In this document: positions 1 to 9,211 of the stretch, one piece after another
Position numbering within the stretch: the stretch's first letter is position 1
How the letters are laid out: each line of letters starts with the position of its first letter
From: Batillaria attramentaria
Taxonomy: Eukaryota > Mollusca > Gastropoda > Batillariidae
DNA: 64,000 nt
Reading direction: 5' to 3'
Assembly (NCBI GenBank): GCA_018292915.2
Contig: JACVVK020000524.1
Coordinates: 327,501 to 391,500 of the forward strand
Notes under the pieces: generated by a model
What the model was told of the DNA's origin: nothing
Database searches by the model: none
Seen by the model: only the letters and a program-made list of their open reading frames with translations
Program-made: the position numbers and the translations under genes

Positions 1-98
1 ACTTATACGGATGTGTGTCTGTCTGTGTGTGTTTGTGTGCACTTGTGTGAAAGATTTACTTGTGTGCGTGACTAAGGCTTCTGTTAGTGCAAGTTTTT

Positions 99-311
99 AT
101 TCACCTTTTTTAGCTGCAGAGAGATTTCGGACAGATAGCTTGGAGTTCCGAAGAGAAAGAAGATGGGATAGCCCCTTTCCAAGGCGAGAATGTGAAAACG
201 GTACAGGTAAATGACCATCTAGTTTACTACTCTTGATCGTTAGTCTCGTTTCTTTGACCAGGGCGTGTTAAAATGCCGATCACTGGGCAGATTTGGCGAG
301 GTTTGGGTCGT
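99..311 (+). repeat. 213-bp duplicated segment, copy 1 (exon-like)
   Basis: This segment matches 4988-5200 with only two mismatches that I can see. It holds a polypyrimidine run ending in AG at 113, a body of about 90 bases, and GTAAAT at 207, so it looks like an exon with its own splice sites. Similarity stops sharply at both ends; the right edge here meets an ATT repeat. It could be a copy of a 5' exon of cic, or part of a low-copy repeat. Confidence 0.7.
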
Positions 312-559
312 TATTATTATTATTATTTTTATGGTGGCGTATAATTTCCCTTCTGGGATTCATAAAGTAAAATGAATTGAATAAAGGAAAGTTCACAACT
401 ATTTCAGGGGATTAACAGCAATTCACGCTGATGATAGACCCGACCTAACATGGTACATGTAAGTCTGAATCATCATACCGGACCCCGTAGTGAAGTGTTT
501 AGCACTTCGGACCATGGACCTGGAGACCCGGATTCGAGTCCCAGCCGAGGCAAGCCGCG

Positions 560-1173
560 GGCCAGCCCTGTTCCGGGTCCGTCGATAACTCTAGGCCTCT
601 ACGACGACGGCCAAGTCGGGCTAGCCGAGACCGAGCCGAGCTAAGTGAAGGAAAAAAACAAAAATATTCGGTGACAAGGAAAGTGGACAGCTGCGAACAA
701 CTTTGAGGTCCCCGTGTTATTTCACAGTGTGCACAGAAGCGATCAAAACTGTATCATCCACCAGCACAGTACATTTTCAGCCTGTTTCGAGATTATTGTC
801 TGCATGAGTTGTCCCCCGTGCATACACAGGCCCGCATCAATAGCATGCATTTTTCGTGGCAGCTTTGTGCTCTGCCACGAAAAATGTGTGCTTGTTTGCG
901 GCAAGGGAGACAACTCATGCAGACAATAATCTCGAAACAGGCTGAGAATGCACTGTGCTGGTGAATGCGACAGTTTTCACCGCCTGTGTGCACACTGTGA
1001 AATAATACGGGGACCTCAAAGTTGTTCGCAACTGTCCACTTTCCTTGTCACCGAATATTTTTGTTTTTTTTCCTTCTTAGGTATCACTTAGCTCGGCTCG
1101 GTCTCGGTTAGCCCGACGGCCGTCGTAGCAGGGGCGTAGAGTTGTCGACGGACCCGGAACAGGGTTGGCCGTG
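560..1173. mobile_element. Large fold-back (long inverted repeat) element
   Basis: The left arm (about 560-862) is the imperfect reverse complement of the right arm (about 872-1173), giving a palindrome of about 610 bp. The centre is a near-perfect hairpin, with stems 850-862 and 872-885 and a 9-base loop. It interrupts SINE family C and is flanked by similar hexamers (CGCGGG / CGTGGG), which may be a target duplication. Part of an arm recurs at 61448-61690. No transposase is present. Confidence 0.65.
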
Positions 1174-1221
1174 GGTATTTTCCTACGTATGTCGCCTCCA
1201 CCCAGAGCGGGTGTGCTATGG

Positions 1222-1422
1222 GGCATGTTTAGTAGGACTTCGTAAGGAGGACTTCGCTGAGCAGCGTAACCCATTTACATGTAAATTAGGCTCACACGGC
1301 AGAGGCCGCGAGCGGCTAACGTGCTGCGATTAGCTAATGGTACCACTAACGTGCCTAACTTACATGTAAATGGGTGACGCTGCTCAGCGAAGTCCTCCTT
1401 ACGAAGTCCTGCTAAACGTGCC
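1222..1422. mobile_element. MITE with about 70-bp terminal inverted repeats, copy 1
   Basis: The ends start GGCAYGTTTAGYAGGACTTCG on both strands and are inverted repeats of about 70 bp, including an ACATGTAAAT motif. A second copy lies at 49279-49480. It is inserted in the tail of the SINE at 478-1466. No coding capacity. The target duplication is unclear, so I do not assign a superfamily. Confidence 0.7.
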
Positions 1423-1479
1423 TATTGGGCCAACGGGGAGGCTGATGCCACACCGCCGAGACACAACATGTCTGTAGGG

Positions 1480-1651
1480 GGTGGGTGTTGGGGGGGGGGG
1501 GTTAACGTCCTTTTCCACCACATAGGGCGATACAAAGACGGGGCAACGATGAAAAAGCCAGCACAAATATTTTTTGGCCCCAGCCGGGATCGAACTCATG
1601 ACCCGAGCATTAGAAGTCCAACGCTCTACCGATCGACCACCCCGGCTCCCC
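1480..1651 (-). mobile_element. tRNA-derived SINE family A
   Basis: On the minus strand the head reads GAGCCGGGGTGG, with an A-box-like region, a B box (GAGTTCGATCCC) and a body ending in GAAAAGGACGTTAA, followed by a C-rich tail. It is flanked by a perfect 14-bp target site duplication, ACAACATGTCTGTA, at 1463-1476 and 1656-1669. The family is seen eight times in the window. Confidence 0.85.
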
Positions 1652-1835
1652 ACAACAACATGTCTGTACCCGGCATGAGAAAAGACTAGTCTGAGACTTA
1701 GCCGGCTGTAGTCGCAGACTGATTACACCGGGATTCAGTATCACTGATCAGCGTGCGTTACTGTTGTTCCCTTTGTTTGGTCTCATTAGTATATGCACCA
1801 TGAATCACCACTCTTGTCACCTTTGCTGAATATCT

Positions 1836-2135
1836 GGGCCCGCATGTAAAACTGAAGTCGGGGTTAGGGAGTTTAGCCCCGGGTTAGAGTCTAACCTCGA
1901 ACTAAACTAGCTCTAGGGTTAAATTTTCTGTTGTTGGTTTTTTGTTTTGTTTTGTTTTAAATCAGGAAGCCGCGGGTCCATTCCAGCAACTTGAGGTGCC
2001 TATGCTGTTATAGAAGGATTTTGTCTTTCTTTCTTCGCTTCCTTTTTTAATTTTGTTTTGGGGTTTCTTTTGTCCTAGTCTGGGTTAGGCCGTCGCCGTG
2101 GGTTAAATTAACCTCGAGTTCTACATACGGACCCT
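1836..2135. mobile_element. MITE with GGGYCCGYATGTA ends, copy 1
   Basis: It starts GGGCCCGCATGTA and ends with the inverted form TACATACGGACCC. The interior (GGTTAGAGTCTAACCTCG and a T-rich middle) recurs at 63734-64000. CAGGG-like termini resemble hAT-type elements, but this is only a guess. A 32-base C run (2142-2173) starts just past its right end. Confidence 0.6.
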
Positions 2136-2140
2136 GATAG

Positions 2141-2141
<1 letters not shown>

Positions 2142-2173
<32 letters not shown>
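2142..2173 (+). repeat. Poly-C run, 32 bases
   Basis: An uninterrupted C homopolymer next to the right end of a MITE. Shorter C runs occur at several places in the window, such as 13172-13189 and 44877-44893. Confidence 0.95.
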
Positions 2174-2174
<1 letters not shown>

Positions 2175-2271
2175 TCCAGCGCACGTCGCGAAATATGTAA
2201 ATATTTACTGTGACCCTCAAGATCTGCACCACGCATTGGTGGCCGCGGTCCGGCTTTCTGATGATGCTATT

Positions 2272-2325
2272 CGATGTACCGTGAAGAAATTATGAATAGC
2301 ATCATAATTTCTTCACGGTACATCG
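2272..2325. repeat. Perfect 24-bp inverted repeat, 6-base loop
   Basis: Arms 2272-2295 and 2302-2325 are exact reverse complements, with loop ATAGCA. No surrounding element was recognised. The stem is short for an animal miRNA precursor. Confidence 0.9.
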
Positions 2326-2689
2326 ATTTCTTAAAAGGAGCACACTTATTACAAACACCAGAACTAAACACATCTTCTGTTTCATTCTTCCAGTGGTGAT
2401 TGTGTGTTTTAACTCTTTCTCGCACTTCCTCGAACTATCTCGCACGGACCCGACTGAAAGTCACGCTCTTTTGAAGTTTAGGCCGGGTCGATCCTCGGCG
2501 GGCCACTCAGTGCATCAGTCTTTGCCGGCCACCGGCCTCTACTGGTACTCTGCAGCCGATTCAGTTCAGTGAGATGACTGATGTGGGTAGAGTCACAGTA
2601 ACTGAAAAACAACAACAACAAAATGAACAAAAACCACCACCACCGTGCCCGGGCCACCACCACCACCACCACCAACGACACCAAACAGT

Positions 2690-2845
2690 AACTTTGCAGG
2701 CCGGATCGCTACCTCTCTCAAGTGACCGAGTTCGATTCCCGGCTGGGGCCAGATATTTGTGCTGGCCTTTTTTCTTCGTTGCCCCGTCTTTGATATCACC
2801 CATAATTGGCGGAAAAGGAGGTTAAACTCCCCCCCCCCCTCCTTC
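2690..2845 (+). mobile_element. Degraded SINE family A copy
   Basis: It retains the B box (GAGTTCGATTCCC), the GGCTGGGGCCAGATATTTGTGCTGG region and the body up to a C-rich tail. The 5' part of the head is diverged or replaced by CCA-rich repeats at 2632-2680. Confidence 0.65.
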
Positions 2846-3750
2846 GCTATAACACCCACCCACATCAGTCCACCCCAGAAGGGACCATTCCGATTCCTCG
2901 TGATTGGCGGCTCTGACACAGGCATTCGAAGATTGTCAATGTTTAAGAATTGCGGGTTTGCGATCGGCATACTCAGTGATGACACTTGAAAATACGATTT
3001 GATTTGTTGAATATTGAAAATCTGCGACGGAGTCACAGTGCCTGTGGCCTCGGACATCCTCCACCGACTGGTCTAACTGCTGCATGCGGCCGGCGTCACT
3101 GTCAGTGACTCAGTGAAGGCGTAGGGTCTGCAGCCTACATCTTATCCAATATAAATATCGTGCGCTTCCTGTTTTGATTATGTCCTGTTTGCTGTCATCT
3201 GATACTGTTTGTCAGTGTCTCTGAAAATAGTTCTGTCAGTTGACGCCTAACGGTTGGCGATGGTTCAGCCGGTGCGCGCCTCGGTCACGGTCACGAGTCG
3301 GCCGGTCGCCGTAAATGAAAACAAAAACAGCCTGAGGTGCACTGAAGCTTAGCCGTCGGCTGTGTTTTTTACCTTTGCCAGAATATTCTACGAGCATTAT
3401 ATGGGTGTGTGCGCGTCACTCGCCTGTCACTATGTACGTGTCGTCATGCCAAGCTGTTTGTGTCACAGCGGCAAGCGACCGACACAGGGCACTGCACTGC
3501 CTTGACTGAACTGACGCGGCCCTCGTCGGAGATGGGGACACCGATGACATTCCTAGCCCGGTCCGCGTTCCAGTTGGCAAAGAAAGGGACTGACGATCTC
3601 AAGTCAGTGTGGGCGAAATACCGCTTGGCGACTTTCTAAAGCCGGCGGCCTCCCTCTGGTTTCCTTTCTGCAGCTGAGCAGTTAGGATAGTTTGACACGT
3701 CACAGCTTCAAGACTAACGTACATCTTGAACTTACTAAGCTAAGCTTAGC

Positions 3751-3965
3751 TCCGGGACAGTCGATCGGGTTAGAGCACTGACTGAACCGTGCCTTCAATG
3801 CACGGGTTCTGAGTTCGAATCCTGTCTGCATGTGGGAGCCAAACTTTAATGCTGGCTCAGTTCCCTTGGCACTGAGTTGCCCTGGCCCTGATATCACCCT
3901 TAGGTGGTTGAAAAGGACGTTAAACCCCTACACACCCGCCCACCCGCTCCGGCTAGGTCAGTATG
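3751..3965 (+). mobile_element. Diverged SINE related to family A
   Basis: The head has GGGTTAGAGCACTGACTG and a B box GAGTTCGAATCC. The body shares GCTGGCTCAG, TGATATCACCC and AAAAGGACGTTAAACCCC with family A. It is older or a subfamily variant; no clear target duplication was seen. Confidence 0.6.
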
Positions 3966-5732
3966 CACCGGCGCGGGAAGCAGCAGGCTTTTCCATTGCA
4001 CAATCGCCGTTTCCAAGGCCTTTGGTATGTGTGTGTGTGTGTGTGTATGTGTGTGTGTGTTTGCTGTAGTTTCAGTTAGATCCTTGACATAAGCTTCTGA
4101 TTAAACCCGAGGCCAACTGCTCGACAACTAGAAATTTACACGCGTGGCAAAACGACGAGGCGCATCGCCACTGATTTAGACCACCTCGACCCGCGAACCG
4201 CGACCCACTCCCCAAACTGAAGGGAAATGCCAAGTCGCGTTCGCGTCTGTTTCGCATCCATTTAGTCGCAAGTTTCGGGCGTTTGGGGCTAGAGGTTCGA
4301 CCCCGGTGCTTTGGCTGTGGAATGTTGAAGTTAAGAAGACGTTGCTGTTACGAAGCGGCCACGTCGTCTGTTGATTAGAGCCAGCACTGCTGTACGAGCA
4401 GGTGAAAATCCCCTGACATGACCAACGTGTTGCGAAAACCTGTCTGCGACCTTATTTTCGAGGCTGACGATCGCCGGTTGTAGTCGTCTGGTCGGGCTAG
4501 CAACAAGGGCGTGATGTGGACGGCCCCTGAACATGGATTACTAGGAGCTGTAGTAAGAGCTCATAGTAACTGCGCACACATGCGCTCTCCCTGTGTCACT
4601 CGCGTTCCAAATAGAGAATTTGACCTATTTTTGTGTGCTGCGATTGGCCAGGTGGGCGGTGCCTAGAGCTGTGACGCGTCTTTGTTCATGGGCACATGGG
4701 CGATGACCAAAGTCCCGTTTTCGCTCTCAGCATGCACAAATTAGAGGGGCGTGTAAAATTCTTGTGGTGACAAAATTATTTTCTATCTACAAAAGCCAAG
4801 CTGCACCTCTCAGTCCCACTGCAAGCACCTTGTTTTTTGCAAACTATGGTGGAACCTCATTCCTGCAACGGTTGTAATATAATGAATAAACAATAAGTCT
4901 GACACTTGACCTTAGATTGACCAATCAACGCAGAGCCGGAGAAAGGCTCGACCAATGGGAGGAGAAAAATTCGCGATGGTTATGCTCATTCACCTTTTTT
5001 AGCTGCAGAGAGATTTCGGACAGATAGCTTGGAGTTCCGAAGAGAAAGAAGATGGGATAGCCCCTTTTCAAGGCGAGAATGTGAAAACGGTACAGGTAAA
5101 TGACCATCTAGTTTACTACTCTTGATCGTTAGTCTCGTTTCTTTGACCAGGGCGTGTTAAAATGCCGATCACTGGGCAGATTTGCCGAGGTTTGGGTCGT
5201 AAACTGGCTGGTTGTAACCGCTGAGGAATGACGATGGCGCAGTGCGGTCGGTACTATTTTTAGGCTGCGTTTCCTTCTTGCCAGTGCGTGTGTAGATGTG
5301 TAAAACTAGCGTACTCTCCCAGCCGAGCGTGCATGGCGGATGTCGGGCGTGTGACATAGCGCAAACGTTCTGTGAGTCGCACTCGCTTTTGCAAACGTAA
5401 ATGCTTCTTGGATGACGTGTGTAAACCTGAAATGATTTTGTTCATGTGTGCTTTGGATTCCTTATGCGTTAGTGGGCTCGCAGGTTCGATTATCTGCCCC
5501 TTGTGTCAAACTGGGCCATTCGGTTCTCACCGTATTCATTCTTTCATGAAAGTTGACGGTGGCAGGTGTGGTGAAAATATAGTTGGGTAAGAGCTGGAGA
5601 AATAATGTTTTTGGCAGTATATGACAGCTTGTTTATATTTGCGTAGATCTACTTGTGTGTGCACGGCGTGACACGTGTGTCATGGTGTGTCACAGTGTGT
5701 GTGTGTCACAGTGTGTGTGTGTGTGTGTCACA

Positions 5733-5767
<35 letters not shown>

Positions 5768-6196
5768 GGAGAGAGAGAGACTGATTCCTGTCTGCAAAAG
5801 AAAAATGGATGGGAGTCACACACACAACACACGTTTACCTGCAACACCTGTTCCAACAGCCTGTTGAATCTTGATTGAAAGATAATCATCCCCAGCGTGA
5901 CAGAGTGCACTTTCACGATGACTGTGTAATGTTTGTATGTTTCTAGCTGTTTGGTGTGTGTTATTTGTGCCCGAATAAGCTAATGACAGAGCCAGTCTAG
6001 CTGATTGAAAGACATGACAAAAGCATTTGTGCTATCATGCAACATACTCATAACTAATCCTTCACAGTTACGTAGAGGACGAAGGTGAGATGCACGCACA
6101 TTCATTCAGTGTCTCACTTTCAACCATTTAGAGCTTGTTCCATTTCAAATCATTGAATCTTGTATGAAAGTAAGTTTTATGATGTGTATGTTTCAG
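3966..6196. other. Region upstream of cic exon 1
   Basis: No protein gene is supported. It contains short TG tracts (4026-4060), a CpG-containing stretch at 4140-4720 that could include a promoter, the second copy of the exon-like duplicate (4988-5200), a TG/GA microsatellite (about 5690-5780), and the acceptor TTTCAG at 6191-6196. The transcription start of the long cic isoform probably lies here or beyond the window; I cannot place it. Confidence 0.4.
4988..5200 (+). repeat. 213-bp duplicated segment, copy 2, candidate 5' exon of cic
   Basis: Near-identical to 99-311. An acceptor-like CACCTTTTTTAG ends at 5002 and a donor GTAAAT starts at 5096, so 5003-5095 could be an exon joined to 6197. 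Joined that way, one frame runs open into the cic ATG at 6199, but nothing shows that it is translated. A 5' UTR exon is the simpler reading. Confidence 0.45.
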
Positions 6197-9100
6197 AAAT
6201 GCCCCGACGCAGTGACAGTCGCAGTCGACGGGGTCGTTCAAACAGTTCGTCCCCCACCGGCCAGCGACCGCCCAAAGCCCGACGCAAGACACCTGGTGGT
6301 GAAGGTGAGCTGGAGGGGACATCATCCCCCAAAGACCATGAGGACGAAGAGCAGAAATCTCGACAGGACATCCCACAATCTGAGGCAGAGGCAGGCAAAA
6401 AGTCTTCTCAGCCCAGACAAGCTGCCCGCGATCCAGACCGGAGAGGCATCGGGGTTACCACAACAACGCGGGGAGGGCGGACCATCCGACAGCCCAAGCG
6501 CACTAGCAGCCCGGCGTTTGAGACGAAGCCAGAGTCGTCGACCTCGCAATCTAAGCCCAAGATGATGATGTCGCCGTCTCCTGTGTCTCCTCAGTCCATG
6601 CAGCAACAGCAGTTGCAGCAGCAGCATGAGCAACAGATGAAGCATGAGCAGGAGCTGCAGCATCAGCAGGTGCAACAGCAGGCGCAGCATCAACAGATGC
6701 AGCAGCAGTCACATCAACTGCAGGCCCATCAGTCACAGCCCATGCAGCAGCATATGTTGCAGCAGCAGCAGCCTGTCTCGCAGCCCCAGCAAAGCCAGCA
6801 CCTGCAGCTGCAGCAGCAGCAAGAGCAGCATCACTCTCATCAGCTCTTGCAGCAGCAGTTGCAGCAAGCCCGACAGACTCCGACTAGCAGTAGCACACAT
6901 GCACCAGGACCCTTGCCCAGCCCCCTCCTCCTCCACTCCCCACCGGCAGTCTCCAGTGCAGATCACACCAAACCCAGCCCTGCTTCCACGCCCACTGCCC
7001 ACCTGATGCGGGAAAACAGCTTTGAGGGGCCTTGGCCAGGAGACAACACACTGCGTGCCATTGCCAAGCCACCGAAGAAACGCAAAGCCACCATGGACTT
7101 GGGTTCAGCCGGACCAGCTGCATCCCCGCCGTTGCCGGTTCAACCGCCAGCAAAACGCGTGATGGTGGACTTGAAGGAGTGGAAGAATCACAGGGTCCTC
7201 GCTCGCAGAAACCACGTTTTCCATCCCGGTGTGATCAAAGGAACAAGAACAACCAGCATTTGAGCATCGAGTTTGACGACGACAAAAGTCTCCTCAGTTA
7301 CGAAAACGTGTTTGACGTTTGTAATGTCATCAGCGACACTTGCCCTATGTCTGTAATGATCAAGACAGGCTCAGCTGTCTGCATACGACTAAACACGGAC
7401 GACAATTGTTTCTATGATGGGATTGTATTGGAAAAGAGACCCACTCAAGGAGGCACATTGTACAGAGTCAAACTGGACACTAATTTGGGGGAAGAACGTT
7501 GGGTGTCTCGGGTAAACATCCGTCTTCTCCAGCCTCCGTGGTACGAGGACTTGGAGGAACAGACTGAATGTGAGCCGCCGCAGACGTATCTGCCCCCCAT
7601 GAACCCACCTGTTCCTACCGAACGCCCAGTTTCTTCAAGCGCTGGATTCGTTCGACCACATTGAATCGTCGGAAGATGAAATGCTGGCTGTGGGCAACAT
7701 CAGTTTCGACTCGTCAGGAATGAGCACGCCCAGATCCGGAAGCGCTACCCCAGGTTCAGGGTCAAGGTCACACAATGGGCAGGACAGGTCGAAGCAGCCC
7801 CTGAAGAAGCGTGATCCAAGCCGGAGCCGCAGTGCTCAGTCGACGGAGAGCAGTCGCTCGAGCACACCGCGGTCACCAACGATGAACATGAGGTACAAGA
7901 AGGGTGACGTGGGTCTCAACGCCTAATGGCATCCGGAAGAAATTCAATGGCAAGCAATGGAGGAGACTCTGCTCCAAAGAGGGATGCACAAAGGAGTCTC
8001 AGAGGCGAGGATTTTGTTCCAGACACCTTTCCCTCAAGGGCAAGAGCTTGAGACAAGCTCCGTCCTTCCCTGGGTGTCGCAAAGGTGAGATAAAAGAGGG
8101 ACAAATCGAGTGGGCGACAGACTCTAGGGAGGCTGAGTACGACCCAGAGCGGCCTCACCAGTCGCGTTTTGAAATGGACGAAACTGACGCGGCCACACAT
8201 GTTGGTGTCGCTGGGAAATTCCCGATCGACCACCCCAGCTTTTTCACCCACTCCATCCCAGAATCCTCTGTCTCCGAGAATCGGGCAGACCCAATCCCCG
8301 ACTGTGCCGTACGGGGCGAGAGCGACCTCTTTCACCCCCATCTCCCCACACACAAGTCCTCAGATACCACAAGGATTCATAACTTCACCACAGAAGAGCT
8401 GGGGTTCCGGCCCGTCCAAATCCAGCAGCTCGTCTTCAGACCATGTGTCTCCAATCACTCCACGTTTTTCCTCTGTGTCTGGCTTGCCGGCTTTCCAGTC
8501 ACAGATAGCCATAGCCAACCCTCTAGCAAACAAGCCTCGCAGCATTTCCTTGTCAAAACAGGACTCGGGCCGCAGCGAGGATTCTGGGATTGACGTCCTC
8601 ACTCCCAAGACACCGATATCGAAAAACATTGTCAGTCCAGGCAGCATGTACGCCCCAGGAATGCAAGGCGGCACAATTTTAGTGTCCAGCCTCCAGCAGA
8701 GGTTATCAACCCCAGCTGAGCATTCTGCTATAGTGAAACAGCTACAGTCTCATGGAATGGTGGAGCAGGAGAGGCAGACTTGCATCGAACAAACGCCAGG
8801 GTACCTCGCAGCTGCTAGCTGGCAGAGCACGACCGTTGGAACGGACCCAGTCATTCCCGCCGCCGCGTGAGCCAGAAGTGCGGCAAGATTCAGGGGGACT
8901 GTACCCACCTCACTTGCCTGGTAGTGGCAGACTCATCAGCTCTGATCATGCGGACCATGCGGGAAGCCAAAGCATGTTGGTTCGGTCTCGTAGCCATGAC
9001 TACCCCGAGGTGCCAGCTGCGTACGTTCGGCAGGAAGTTCCTCCTGAGGTGAAGGCTGTTCCCACAGATGACAGTGGTCACTACAGACAACCAGAAGTTG

Positions 9101-9211
9101 CCGTGGCAACCAGGAGTCAGGTTATGGAGCTGAGGGAGCCTGAAGGCAGTCGTGGGGACGCTGTTGTGATGAGAGCAGAAGACGGCCGACACCCTGACAG
9201 CGTCACGCGCA
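6197..9211 (+). CDS. cic: cic exon 1 (long-isoform exon), with about five frame breaks
   Basis: This exon encodes the first ~1,000 residues. [14 protein letters not shown] starts at 6199; a Q/H-rich block covers 6598-6870; a DUF4819-like domain ([15 protein letters not shown], then [15 protein letters not shown] and RLLQPPW) covers about 7160-7550; a Cys/His motif ([18 protein letters not shown]) lies at about 7950-8040; then [19 protein letters not shown] and Ser/Pro-rich sequence. The frame changes near 7240-7250, 7603-7664, 7911-7916, 8190-8200 and 8760-8860. At 7911-7916 removing one G restores [18 protein letters not shown], a run conserved in animal CIC. Donor is GTGAGT at 9212, phase 1. 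In mammals this exon is specific to CIC-L. Confidence 0.9.

Larger units (their letters stand above)
478..1466 (+). mobile_element. tRNA-derived SINE (family C), split by two later insertions
   Basis: The head (about 478-548) is tRNA-like, with an A-box-like stretch GTGTTTAGCAC and a B box GATTCGAGTCC. The tail continues at about 1175-1221 (AGAGCGGGTGTGCTATGG) and again at 1423-1466 (TTGGGCCAACGGGGAGGCTG). A minus-strand copy at 61740-61982 shows these pieces joined, so the intervening 560-1173 and 1222-1422 are insertions. Confidence 0.65.

Noticed and set aside
6322..7153. Other frames on both strands over the Q-rich part of exon 1
   Set aside because: CAG/CAA repeats keep several frames open; only the frame starting at 6199 matches capicua.
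7235..8865. Programmed frameshifting or small introns in exon 1
   Set aside because: The breaks fall within continuous conserved protein runs, no GT-AG pairs fit, and there are five of them; sequence error or mutation is simpler.
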